This document shows positions 7,850 through 16,065 of a stretch of DNA of 64,000 nt, piece by piece (within the stretch, counting starts at the first letter, position 1; each line of letters opens with the position of its first letter). The notes under the pieces were generated by a model. It worked only from the letters and a program-made list of their open reading frames with translations, had not been told where the DNA came from and made no database searches. Position numbers and translations under genes: made by a program. The stretch spans positions 124,001-188,000 of the forward strand of contig DFLF01000017.1 of NCBI GenBank assembly GCA_002373675.1. Direction: 5' to 3'. This DNA is from Pseudobutyrivibrio sp. UBA3626 (GTDB lineage: Bacteria > Bacillota > Clostridia > Lachnospirales > Lachnospiraceae).

Positions 7850-8263
7850 GGAGCGGAACCGTTGTCAAGGGAATCGTGGAATACCGAAGTGGCTTTAGCT
7901 ACGAGGATATGCCGCGAAAGTCCCTTTACATAAGGTTCGCGGATTATCCTATTTAAAAGGAAAGGTGTTATCAACTCCTTTCCCCGCCTCCGGCGAGGAC
8001 AGGTGTGGGCAGCGCCCACGATAAAGGTCAAGGAACGAAGTTCCTTGTGGGTTCTTAGGGCAAAGCCCTAAGCCCTCGGAGAGCATCTTCTAATCTGTTT
8101 TTAAAACTTACCTATTTAGCCACTTTAAGCTGGGGTGGGGTTAAATCCTTACGCCCTAATCCCACCTAAATGGGGTGGGCTTAAAGTGGCGAACCACCAA
8201 AATCTAAATACGTTATTGAATTTTCAAGGTTCAAATGAGCCTTTCTTTTTAGCTCTTGTTTTT
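7850..8263 (+). ncRNA. Structured non-coding region of the left IS, ending in an intrinsic terminator
   Basis: At least eight hairpins follow the transposase stop. They are GTCAAGGGA / TCCCTTTAC (7864-7872 / 7921-7929) enclosing GTGGC / GCTAC (7889 / 7898), GGAAAGG / CCTTTCC (7959 / 7977), CGCC / GGCG (7985 / 7992), GTGGGC / GCCCAC (8005 / 8014), CAAGGAAC / GTTCCTTG (8029 / 8040), CTTAGGGC / GCCCTAAG (8054 / 8065) and a perfect 12-bp GCCACTTTAAGC / GCTTAAAGTGGC (8119 / 8179). GAGC / GCTC followed by ttgttttt ends it near 8263. The right IS copy has the same helices with compensatory base changes. Transcription is inferred. Confidence 0.7.
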
Positions 8264-8283
8264 CATAGCTTACTTTACACTAC

Positions 8284-11100
8284 CTACGACTGCTCTGTCG
8301 GATAGTCGGACTTACCCGTTATCTTTTTCTTAAGAATTTTCATTCCTCGTTTTAACGCGTAAGGACCTACCACCTTCATCATATCCTCTGCAACATGCAT
8401 ATCACTGGCATGCGGTAAATCCCTGCTCAGATGAATAGCATCAAATTGACATCTGGTTGTGCAAAGTCCGCAGCCTATACACTGATTAAGGTCTACCCAT
8501 GTGGCTCCGCATTTAAGACATCTGTTAGCCTCAACCTTTGCCTGTTCTTCCGTAAACGGCATTCTCATATCATCAAATGTCTCTACCGGATTACCCGCTT
8601 TTGAATCAGGCTTTTGGCGTCCGGAATTATCGTATGAACCATAGCTTGCGTCTTCTCTGTCAAATTCGATGAACTCTCGCAAATCTCTTCCTATTGTCAT
8701 AGACTGTCCCGGATGCACAAAACGATTTATTGAAACCATAGCGACTCTTCCGGCAGCAATGGCATCTATAACAAACTTCTGTCCTGTATACACATCACCG
8801 CCGACGAAAATATCAGGTTCAGCAGTCTGTAGTGTCACAGGGTCAGCCTTCGCCGTACCGTTCGGATTAAGTGAAACCTTAGTTCCCTCTAACATATTTC
8901 CCCAATCAACCCTTTGTCCTATACAATATAAAACTGTAGTACATTCTACCGTTTCAATCTCTAAGTCATCAAAGGATGGATTAAATCGACCTTCCTTGTC
9001 TCTTACAGACAGACATTTTCTGAATTTTATTCCGGTACATTTTCCACCATCAGTAAGAATTTCAGTCTGTCCGAAACCGGCATGAATCTTTATTCCTTCC
9101 GCCTCACATTCGCTACGGTCTTCTTCACCCATAGGCATTTCTTCGTAGCTCTCAAGACAGAACAAATCCACACTGTCTGCTCCAAAGCGGACTGCCGTAC
9201 GCGCCACATCTGCCCCGATATTACCGCCGCCGATTACAACAACCTTTCCGGAAATGTTTGTTCCGGAAGAAAGATTAACTTTTTTCATAAAGTCTATTCC
9301 CGAAATCACACCTTCGGCGTCCTCTCCGGGAACACCCAACTTTCCGCCGCTTTGAAGACCTATTCCGATAAAGAATGCCTTATAGCCCTCATCACGAAGC
9401 GTCTGTATTGTTGTATCCTTTCCGACTTCAACGCCGCATTTGAATGTAACTCCCATACGACGAAGTATTTCTATCTCGCCATCTATAATATTCTTTTCAA
9501 GTCTGAACGAAGGAAGTCCGTTTGTTAACATACCACCCGGAACTTCACCCTTTTCAAAAACGGTTACGGGATATCCTTCCATTCTGAGGTAATATGCCGC
9601 GGAAAGTCCCGCCGGTCCCGAACCGATTACCGCTATAGGATACTCATCCCACTGCTTTCCATCCATATTGTCGCAAATCGGAACAAATTTATCTATATTC
9701 TGTAGCTCCCATTGAGTTAAGAATTTCTTAACTTCATCGATTGCTACCGGATCGTCAACAAGTCCTCTTGTACACCTGTCCTCGCATCGCCTGTTGCAGA
9801 CTGCACCGCATACGGCAGGAAACGGATTATCTTGACGAATAAGTGCTACCGCTTCTTCGTAGCGTCCTTCCTTTGCCATTTGAAGATATCCCTGAACCGA
9901 TATATGTGCGGGACACGCCGTCTTACATGGCGATGTTCCCGTATCATAGCAATTAATTTTATTATGGTCTCTATAATCCGGATCCCAACGGTCTTCTCCC
10001 CACACATTGTCATCAGGCAAGTCATGCATAGGATATTTTACCTTGGAGCCATCCGATTTACACAGCTTCTGTCCAAGCTTTGCTGCGCCTGCCGGACATA
10101 CCTCTACACATTTCCCGCATGCCACACATTTCTCAGTATCCACATGCGCCCTGTATGCAGACCTACTCATATTAGGTGTGTTAAAAAGCTGTGACGTCCG
10201 AAGTCCATAGCAGCTTCCCGGCGAACAATTACAAATGCCCACTATACGCTCGGGTCCGTCCAGATTGGTTATCTGATGAACATATCCCTTACGCTCTGCT
10301 CTCTCAATTATCTCTATTGCTTCCTCACGTGTTATATAGTGTGCGTCCTTGCCGGTCTCAACCAAGTACTCGGCAATGTCATCTACTCCTATACACATAT
10401 AGCCTTCTATATCGCCTACACCCTCACCTCTTATACGCTGTGCTTTTCGACACGCGCAGACCATGGTGCAGAACTTATCGTATTTTTGAAGCCAATGAGA
10501 AAGGTGCTCTACACTTTCCGACTTGGATGATACATCTATTGCCTTTTCAACCGGAATAACATGCATGCCTATACCGGCGCCACCCGGCGGTATCAATTTA
10601 GCCGCAAGCTCCAACGGCTCTTGCGGTGCCAGATTAAACATGGTCGCAACCTCAGGATGCTCATCCGGAAGTGTCGGATGTTCAACCATATACTCACCGG
10701 AACCGACAACCCACTTCGGAACCCAATACTGAATATGACGGTCGGGATTATCTCTGTTCTGTTCAAGAATTCCTATTCCTATAAGACGATCTATTGTCTT
10801 TTGTGCTTCATCCTCTGACATATTATTAAGAGCGGCAAGCTCTGCCGTCGTCTTACCGACACGTCTCTCCTTGAAGCTAAGCATAAACTTAACCTCATCC
10901 TTTGTAAGCAGCCTGTCGAGAATCCAGAAATCCATATGGTTTTCCTTCATTTTCCCCGGAAGCTTTCTCGGAATATTATCGGTGATCATAACGGCAAGCT
11001 TTTTAACAAGCTTCTCCTTTTCCGGATCATCACACTTGTGTCCGTCTACGGGATAGTCTGTCTCATTTACATGAATCCTTGGATTAACTTCTTTAACCAT
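8284..11100 (-). CDS. Iron-sulfur flavoprotein oxidoreductase, GltD-like (938 aa)
   Basis: This cytoplasmic multi-cofactor electron-transfer protein has three parts. The N-terminal third (about 1-310) has a winged-helix-like segment and scattered cysteines (CTMVCACRKA, ICNCSPGSC) of unknown role. A [4Fe-4S] motif CVACGKCVEVCP follows at 325-335. A GltD/glutamate synthase small-subunit-like NAD(P)H:FAD module comes next, with the cysteine cluster CGAVCNRRCEDRC near 431-443, GSGPAG near 493 and a second GGGNIG-type nucleotide motif. The C-terminus adds another ferredoxin motif, CIGCGLCTTRC. It should take electrons from NAD(P)H and pass them to a partner. It is the last gene of the cassette, 16 nt after the reductase gene. 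Its TAG stop is completed by the IS end, so the native C-terminus may have been trimmed. The substrate of the system is unknown. Confidence 0.85.
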   Translation of the reverse strand: MVKEVNPRIHVNETDYPVDGHKCDDPEKEKLVKKLAVMITDNIPRKLPGKMKENHMDFWILDRLLTKDEVKFMLSFKERRVGKTTAELAALNNMSEDEAQKTIDRLIGIGILEQNRDNPDRHIQYWVPKWVVGSGEYMVEHPTLPDEHPEVATMFNLAPQEPLELAAKLIPPGGAGIGMHVIPVEKAIDVSSKSESVEHLSHWLQKYDKFCTMVCACRKAQRIRGEGVGDIEGYMCIGVDDIAEYLVETGKDAHYITREEAIEIIERAERKGYVHQITNLDGPERIVGICNCSPGSCYGLRTSQLFNTPNMSRSAYRAHVDTEKCVACGKCVEVCPAGAAKLGQKLCKSDGSKVKYPMHDLPDDNVWGEDRWDPDYRDHNKINCYDTGTSPCKTACPAHISVQGYLQMAKEGRYEEAVALIRQDNPFPAVCGAVCNRRCEDRCTRGLVDDPVAIDEVKKFLTQWELQNIDKFVPICDNMDGKQWDEYPIAVIGSGPAGLSAAYYLRMEGYPVTVFEKGEVPGGMLTNGLPSFRLEKNIIDGEIEILRRMGVTFKCGVEVGKDTTIQTLRDEGYKAFFIGIGLQSGGKLGVPGEDAEGVISGIDFMKKVNLSSGTNISGKVVVIGGGNIGADVARTAVRFGADSVDLFCLESYEEMPMGEEDRSECEAEGIKIHAGFGQTEILTDGGKCTGIKFRKCLSVRDKEGRFNPSFDDLEIETVECTTVLYCIGQRVDWGNMLEGTKVSLNPNGTAKADPVTLQTAEPDIFVGGDVYTGQKFVIDAIAAGRVAMVSINRFVHPGQSMTIGRDLREFIEFDREDASYGSYDNSGRQKPDSKAGNPVETFDDMRMPFTEEQAKVEANRCLKCGATWVDLNQCIGCGLCTTRCQFDAIHLSRDLPHASDMHVAEDMMKVVGPYALKRGMKILKKKITGKSDYPTEQS

Positions 11101-11116
11101 ATATTCTCACCCCTCT

Positions 11117-12301
11117 TTATACAATGGGAATCTTAATTGTCATATCGCCTAACGGATACGCGGAGCACGCATGAACATAGTTAAAATCTTTATCTGCCGC
11201 ACGTCTTCCGTCATTCTCCGGGCAGACATAATAATCGCCCCTTATAACTTTGGTTCGGCAGAAGCCGCATTCACCGCTCCTGCAATCGGTAAGCAGAATT
11301 ATTCCCGCACGTTCGCACGCAGTCACAATGCTCTCACATGCTTTTGCAGGTATGACATCTTTCTTAATGCCACGCATAACAGAAAGTTCAAATGTTTTGT
11401 CCGACATCTCTTTCGGATAACCCGGAAACTTAGTTATATCTTTTGCCTGACCGAACACTTCAAACCTGATACGCCTATCCGGCACATCAAGCTTTGCCAC
11501 TTCCTCGTGCAAAAATTTATACATTACCTGCGGTCCGCAGATAAAGTAACTGCAGTCACCTTCACTGTATTTCTGTATAAGCTCCGCTGAGAGAAAGCCT
11601 CTTTCTCCTTTCCAATCCGGATCGTCTCCCGAAAGGACATGCACTACACGAACACGCTCGCCCGACAGCTTGTCAAGCTCTTCTTTAAGAATAATATCAT
11701 CCGATGAAACCGAGCCAAACAGGATTGTAAGGTTTGCATCCATCGTGCCACGTGCAATCTCTTTTGCCATGGATACGAACGGCGTTATTCCCACGCCTCC
11801 CGCAAGCGCAACAATATTTTTCGCATCCCTTAACGGTTCATAATAAAACTGTCCTAGCCCCATATTGCCCATGATATGAGTGCCTACCTTTAACTCATCA
11901 TTGATGTAGTCCGAGATCCAGCCGTCCCCTTTTGAACGCCTTACCGTTATCTCGACAAACGGCTTGTTCGCTCTTGCCTCAAAAGGTGCCGATGATATTG
12001 AATATGGCCGACACACGATGTGCCCATCCATATTAAAAGCCAAAGATATATATTGTCCCGCATAGAAAAACGGAAGCTTTTCTCCGTCTTCTCTCTCAAA
12101 TCTTATTGTCTTTGCGGTTTTACTCGCCTCTCTGATATCTGTCACAACAAGCTTTAATGTATCGGGGTGCCACTGTCTCTTAACCTCTCCTATCGGATCT
12201 ATCATTTCCGGTATGTCCGATGCATTGGAGAATGCGTCCAGTCTCTTCTGTGTTACACGGGAAGCTCCGCCTACATCTTTTAGAAATCCTTTAATCTTCA
12301 T
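11117..12301 (-). CDS. Ferredoxin-NAD(P)H reductase-type protein with C-terminal [2Fe-2S] domain (394 aa)
   Basis: The middle carries an FNR-like FAD domain (RPYSISSAPFE) and an NAD-binding domain (ALAGGVGITPFVSMAKE, YFICGPQVMYKFL). The C-terminus is a plant-type [2Fe-2S] ferredoxin with CRSGECGFC and a fourth cysteine in YYVCPEN. The architecture matches reductase components of oxygenase or hybrid-cluster systems. Here it probably shuttles electrons between NAD(P)H and the flavoproteins encoded on either side. About 60 residues precede the FAD domain and have no recognised fold. The ATG overlaps the stop of the upstream gene by 1 nt (TAATG), so translation is coupled. Confidence 0.85.
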   Translation of the reverse strand: MKIKGFLKDVGGASRVTQKRLDAFSNASDIPEMIDPIGEVKRQWHPDTLKLVVTDIREASKTAKTIRFEREDGEKLPFFYAGQYISLAFNMDGHIVCRPYSISSAPFEARANKPFVEITVRRSKGDGWISDYINDELKVGTHIMGNMGLGQFYYEPLRDAKNIVALAGGVGITPFVSMAKEIARGTMDANLTILFGSVSSDDIILKEELDKLSGERVRVVHVLSGDDPDWKGERGFLSAELIQKYSEGDCSYFICGPQVMYKFLHEEVAKLDVPDRRIRFEVFGQAKDITKFPGYPKEMSDKTFELSVMRGIKKDVIPAKACESIVTACERAGIILLTDCRSGECGFCRTKVIRGDYYVCPENDGRRAADKDFNYVHACSAYPLGDMTIKIPIV

Positions 12302-13833
12302 TACGCAGTCGCCCCCTTTCTTTGCATATCGTCAAGCACATTTTTCGCCGCTTTTCTACCATTGGTAACTGCCGGACCCATTCCGTCTCCGGATATCTGA
12401 TGTGCTCCCGAGAACTCCAGTCCTTCAATGAATTTTTCTTCCTCCGCCGTTTGAAGTCTCGCCACAATATGGTCATCCATAGTATGTGCGTAACCGTATA
12501 TGCATCCATTCCAAGCATCGGTATAATGTGAAATTGTCATTGGCGTCTCAATAACACATTCCAATATATGGTCCCTTAAATCAAATCCGAGGTAATCATT
12601 CATATATTCTATTAATTGATTTGCAACCCGGTGTTTTACCTTATCATAATCCTCTGCTTTTACAGTCTTCCAGCCATCCACTCTCGGAAGCGTAGTTATG
12701 GAGTAAGAACAGGTTCCTTCCGGCGTGGCATCGGGATTTGCCAGATTATGACAAATGCATGTTATATAGTGATACGGACCGAGACCCGCCAGTTCCTCAT
12801 AACATTTGTCGGTATCCATGGTGTCTCCCCTAAATACACTGTAATCCTTTATGCCGAGTTCTTCAGCACTCTTATCAAGTATAAGAATTACGGAAAATGC
12901 CGTAAGCGAAAGCCGTCTTCCGTTAACCATCTTAATCGCCTTCTTCGGAACCTCAGATGCCGGCTCAATCATATGTGTATATACATTGTTAGGATATGAT
13001 GAAGATATAACATAATCGCTATGAATTTCATCGCCTCGACTTGTGCGAACACCATATACTTTGCCGTCTCGTACGAGTATCTTATCCACGTGCTGGCGAT
13101 ACTCTATCTGGACTCCCATTTCCTCGGCACGCTCCGCCATTTTAAGACTCATTTCATGACTGAATTTATGCGGGATAAATGAACCGTACCCCACATAATC
13201 CGCCATAAGCACCGCGTATATCGTAAACGGAAGTTCGGAAAATCCGCTTCCCACATATATCCAGTAAGGCGCCAGAAGGTCAAGTGCCTTCTTAGGTAAA
13301 TCAAATGTGTCTAACACCTCTTTTGTCGAATATCCTGCCGTCTTAACAAACGCCTCATGATTCATAAGCATCTTCGCCTTACTCATAGGATGAATAGAAA
13401 GCTCGTTTACAGAATCAAAAACCGTATGACACAAATTAAGAACCTTAAGAACCTTATCATATGTACCGGGCACCGCAGCATCTACTTCCTTTGCAAATGT
13501 CTCAAAGCCCGGATGAAGTGTCACCTCAAGCCCCGGCAGACTTGCATGATAAGCCTCGGGAACCTTAAGCCAATCAATATCGATTCCCATATCGTCAAAG
13601 AATTTTCCGACTTTAAGACGATTGTCTTTCTCGCCGATACTCATCATTTCATGGAGCGCCGCTTCAATTTCAATTCCGCCGCGAACAAAGCTTGTGGCAA
13701 TTCCTCCGGGCAGATTATGGCGTTCCAAAACCAAAACCTTATGACCCTTTTCCGCAAGCATAAGTGCAGACGAAAGACCCGCAAGCGCTCCGCCTATTAC
13801 GATTACATCATAGTGATCGCTGTAATAACTCAT
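12301..13833 (-). CDS. FAD-dependent phytoene desaturase-like oxidoreductase (510 aa)
   Basis: The N-terminal dinucleotide-binding motif VIVIGGALAGLSSALMLAEKG and the following LPGG are typical of the CrtI/phytoene desaturase and amine-oxidase flavoprotein superfamily. A second conserved C-terminal FAD segment (SGDGMGPAVTNGRKAA) is present. Members in anaerobes oxidise or reduce hydrophobic conjugated or cyclic substrates, and the substrate here is unknown. It is the promoter-proximal gene of the three-gene cassette, with the two electron-transfer proteins downstream. ATG 13833 is chosen because AGGGGGTG lies just upstream, whereas an in-frame ATG at 13878 lies inside the right IS. Only 25 nt separate the start from the IS, so transcription must come from the IS or beyond. 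Confidence 0.85.
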   Translation of the reverse strand: MSYYSDHYDVIVIGGALAGLSSALMLAEKGHKVLVLERHNLPGGIATSFVRGGIEIEAALHEMMSIGEKDNRLKVGKFFDDMGIDIDWLKVPEAYHASLPGLEVTLHPGFETFAKEVDAAVPGTYDKVLKVLNLCHTVFDSVNELSIHPMSKAKMLMNHEAFVKTAGYSTKEVLDTFDLPKKALDLLAPYWIYVGSGFSELPFTIYAVLMADYVGYGSFIPHKFSHEMSLKMAERAEEMGVQIEYRQHVDKILVRDGKVYGVRTSRGDEIHSDYVISSSYPNNVYTHMIEPASEVPKKAIKMVNGRRLSLTAFSVILILDKSAEELGIKDYSVFRGDTMDTDKCYEELAGLGPYHYITCICHNLANPDATPEGTCSYSITTLPRVDGWKTVKAEDYDKVKHRVANQLIEYMNDYLGFDLRDHILECVIETPMTISHYTDAWNGCIYGYAHTMDDHIVARLQTAEEEKFIEGLEFSGAHQISGDGMGPAVTNGRKAAKNVLDDMQRKGATA

Positions 13834-13925
13834 ATATAAACACCCCCTGTTCTTTCTGGGTAGTGTCAAGTCTGACACTCCTTTTTGTTTATAAATCCTT
13901 TATTTTCGAGAGGTTTAAATAAAAA

Positions 13926-13997
13926 GAGCATTGACCTCCCTTTTTTGGTATAATGTCACTCGCGAAAACAACCTTAATACCAAAGGAGACAATGCTC
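13926..13997 (+). promoter_or_regulatory. Transposase leader of the right IS: start-hiding stem with internal promoter
   Basis: GAGCATTG pairs with CAATGCTC, CTCC with GGAG, and TTTGGTAT with ATACCAAA, covering the AAGGAG site and the start codons. TGGTATAAT (13946-13954) is an extended -10 promoter at the loop edge. Relative to the left IS copy, the outer helix differs at paired positions on both arms, which supports selection for the stem. Confidence 0.75.
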
Positions 13998-15461
13998 ATG
14001 AACATTATACTTTATTTACTTCAAATCATTCAATATCTTTATCAGCAAAATATCTGGCTGATAAATTTTATCTGTAAGTACATCCCACTCAAGCAGTGGG
14101 CTTTTGATGACTCCCATTCTCCGAAGTACCAGAAGTTCAAAGTGGATAAACTCCCACTGATACTCCATGTAGAACCCTGGGATTATCGTGACTTCATGAA
14201 GTACCTCGAGTGGCGGTATAAGGACGATTACAAGCCCATAAAGCCTGTCCGGCGGCGTGGTGAATGTGACATCCCTGACGACTGCAAGTGCCCCAGATGT
14301 AATGCTCCCAAAATCTATCTTTACAAGAACAATGGTTCCAAAGGACAGATCCTTTGCAAAGTATGCCAGAACACCTTTCACCAGGAATCTACGGAAGTAT
14401 CACGCCTGAAACTGAGGTGTCCTTACTGCATGCATACCCTTACTCCAAAGAAGGATCGCAAGCATTTCATAATCCATAAGTGTATTAATCCGAAATGCTC
14501 TTATTACCTTAACAACCTTAAAAAGGTTGACAAAGAGGATCTCAAGGAAGACTACGGAAAGAACAAGTATAAGCTTCATTACATCTACCGTGAATTCACG
14601 ATAGATTTCTTCAAGATGGACATCACCACTCTTCCGAAGAATGCATCTTCTTTAAAGTTCACAAAGAACAACGCATACATCATGTCGCTTTGTCTTTCCT
14701 ACCGGGTCAACCTGGGACTTTCACTCCGCAAAACGGCTCAGGCCATGAAGGACATCCACGGCATCTCCATATCCCACCAGATGGTCGCCAACTACTGTAA
14801 GACCGCAGCCGTCTGTATAAAGCCGTTCGTTGATACCTATCCTTACGAAAAGAATCCAGATCACCTTGCCATGACGGCCGACGAAACCTACATCAAAGTC
14901 CGTGGAATCAAAGGCTATATCTGGTTTATCATGAACGCCGCAACCCGTGTCATCATCGGATATCAGGTATCTGACAACCGGGGGGTGGGTTCCTGTATCA
15001 TGGCGATGAGGATGGCTTTTCAGCACCTTAAGGAACTTCCCAAAAACTTCAAGTTCATAGCCGACGGATACAGCGCATATCCTCTCGCCGCCCAGCAGTT
15101 CTTTGTTCAGTTCAAGGAAAAGTTCAAGTTCGACATCACTCAGGTCATTGGTCTTACAAACGACGATGAGGTTTCAAAAGAGTTCCGCCCTTATAAGCAG
15201 ATGATCGAGCGACTGAACCGCACTTACAAAGCGTCCTATCGTCCGACAAACGGCTTTGATAACTATGATGGTGCCAACTACGATCTTGCCCTTTGGGTTG
15301 CTTACTACAACTTTCTGCGACCTCACAAACATAATCGGTTCAGACCATTGGTTGAAGATGACATAATAAAAAACGGTGAGAACATGCCTGGCAAGTGGCA
15401 GCTTATGATCTTCCTCGGCCAACAGACGATCCTTAAAATGCAGCAACAGGCTTCCACATAG
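13998..15461 (+). CDS. DDE transposase with N-terminal zinc ribbons, right IS copy (487 aa)
   Basis: It is homologous to the transposase at 6390 and nearly collinear through the catalytic domain (TADETYIKV, ADGYSAY, MIERLNRTY). The N-terminal quarter is more diverged (around YRDFMKYLEWRYKDD). Both zinc ribbons are kept (CPRCNAP...CKVC, RCPYCMHT...CINPKC). The start follows the same logic as the left copy: the second ATG, 9 nt after AAGGAG. Codon use is richer in G and C at third positions than the left copy and the host genes. No frameshift or stop is seen, so it could be active. Confidence 0.9.
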   Translation: MNIILYLLQIIQYLYQQNIWLINFICKYIPLKQWAFDDSHSPKYQKFKVDKLPLILHVEPWDYRDFMKYLEWRYKDDYKPIKPVRRRGECDIPDDCKCPRCNAPKIYLYKNNGSKGQILCKVCQNTFHQESTEVSRLKLRCPYCMHTLTPKKDRKHFIIHKCINPKCSYYLNNLKKVDKEDLKEDYGKNKYKLHYIYREFTIDFFKMDITTLPKNASSLKFTKNNAYIMSLCLSYRVNLGLSLRKTAQAMKDIHGISISHQMVANYCKTAAVCIKPFVDTYPYEKNPDHLAMTADETYIKVRGIKGYIWFIMNAATRVIIGYQVSDNRGVGSCIMAMRMAFQHLKELPKNFKFIADGYSAYPLAAQQFFVQFKEKFKFDITQVIGLTNDDEVSKEFRPYKQMIERLNRTYKASYRPTNGFDNYDGANYDLALWVAYYNFLRPHKHNRFRPLVEDDIIKNGENMPGKWQLMIFLGQQTILKMQQQAST

Positions 15462-15463
15462 TT

Positions 15464-15892
15464 ATGGAGCGGAACCATTGTCAAGGGAACCGAGGAATAC
15501 CGGAACCGGAAAAGCCGGTGAGGATATGCCGCGAAAGTCCCTTGACATAAGGTTCACGGATTATCCTATCTGTTAGGAAAGGTGCCATGCGCCTTTCCTT
15601 GCCTTCCGGCGAGGACGGGTGTGGGCAGAGCCCACAGATCGGGTCAAGGGACGAGTCCCTTGCGGGTTCTTAGGGCAGCGCCCTAGACCCTCGGAGAGCC
15701 TTCCGCATATGCTCACTTACAACTTTACAATTCTATTTATCAGGTGCCGCTTTGAGCTGGGGTGGCGTCGCTATTTTCGTTTGCCAAAAAAGTAAATGGG
15801 GTGGGCGAAAAGCGGCGCCGACCGCTTGATTGTACTTACAGATATCTACTTTTCAAGGTTCATTTGAGCCTATTTCTTTGGCTCGTTTTTTT
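15464..15892 (+). ncRNA. Structured non-coding region of the right IS, ending in an intrinsic terminator
   Basis: The helices match those of the left copy. They are GTCAAGGGA / TCCCTTGAC (15480 / 15538) enclosing ACCGG / CCGGT (15505 / 15515), AGGAAAGG / CCTTTCCT (15575 / 15592, extendable to 11 bp), GCC / GGC (15601 / 15608), TGTGGGC / GCCCACA (15620 / 15630), CAAGGGAC / GTCCCTTG (15645 / 15655), TAGGGC / GCCCTA (15671 / 15680) and GCCGCTTT / AAAGCGGC (15746 / 15809). The terminator is GAGCC / GGCTC (15866 / 15880) plus gttttttt. Several helices differ from the left copy on both strands in a compensating way. Confidence 0.7.
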
Positions 15893-15898
15893 CATACG

Positions 15899-16024
15899 TC
15901 ACTTGACACTATCTTTTGTTAATGCGTTATATAAATTCAACACACTACAACCTGTACAACTTACAAATAACAAAACAGAAATGAAAAGCCCTATAATTGA
16001 AGTTACAAGCCCTCTCTTAATCAT
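15899..16024 (-). pseudogene. Small lipoprotein gene interrupted by the composite transposon (41 codons remain)
   Basis: ATG 16024, preceded by AAGGA, encodes MIKRGLVTSIIGLFIS and then a lipobox-like FVSC with a second nearby cysteine (CTGC), followed by SVLNLYNALTK. The frame then enters the transposon end and stops after DSVK at TGA 15899. Before insertion the gene would have run toward the lipoprotein gene now at 5992-6228, which has a similar organisation, so the two formed a tandem pair. What the missing C-terminus looked like cannot be recovered from this window. Confidence 0.6.
15914..15921. repeat. Right 8-bp target duplication of the composite transposon
   Basis: TTTTGTTA is identical to 6245-6252 and directly abuts the right IS end. 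Confidence 0.8.
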
Positions 16025-16065
16025 ACCTGTCCTTGATAAATTCTTTTTTTGCTTCTGCTGACAAT

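Larger units (their letters stand above)
6253..8284 (+). mobile_element. Insertion sequence, left copy (about 2.03 kb)
   Basis: The ends are GGTAGTGTCAA (left) and TTTACACTACC (right), giving terminal inverted repeats of about 11 bp with one mismatch. Contents in order are a short terminal palindrome (GTGTCAA-ct-TTGACAC), the start-hiding stem, a transposase, and about 415 nt of structured non-coding DNA ending in a terminator. The last base of the IS supplies the last base of the stop codon of the neighbouring cassette gene (stop at 8284-8286). Codon use is AT-rich like the host, unlike the right copy. Confidence 0.85.
6253..15913. mobile_element. Composite transposon with two divergent IS copies and a three-gene redox cassette
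   Basis: The outer ends are GGTAGTGTCAA at 6253 and its near-complement TTGACACTATC ending at 15913, and the unit is flanked by TTTTGTTA on both sides. Two IS copies in direct orientation enclose 8285-13858, which holds exactly three co-directional genes. Only the outer junctions share a duplication, so the 9.66-kb unit appears to have moved as one piece. The cargo is visibly GC-richer than its surroundings. The insertion split a pair of small lipoprotein genes on the minus strand. Confidence 0.8.
13859..15913 (+). mobile_element. Insertion sequence, right copy (about 2.05 kb)
   Basis: The left end GGTAGTGTCAA and right end TTGACACTATC flank the same layout as the left copy: terminal palindrome (GTGTCA-agtc-TGACAC), start-hiding stem, transposase, structured 3' region and terminator. 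It is in the same orientation as the left copy. The sequence is clearly GC-richer and diverged, so the two are not recent duplicates of one another. Confidence 0.85.

Noticed and set aside
12291..12518. Other-strand and other-frame open frames over the cassette and core genes
   Set aside because: They overlap well-supported genes with recognised motifs, have no ribosome-binding sites and show no domain features.
13834..13870. Outward promoter from the right IS into the cassette (TTGACA at the IS end)
   Set aside because: TTGACA is present on the minus strand, but the position 17 nt further has GGGGTG rather than a -10 element.
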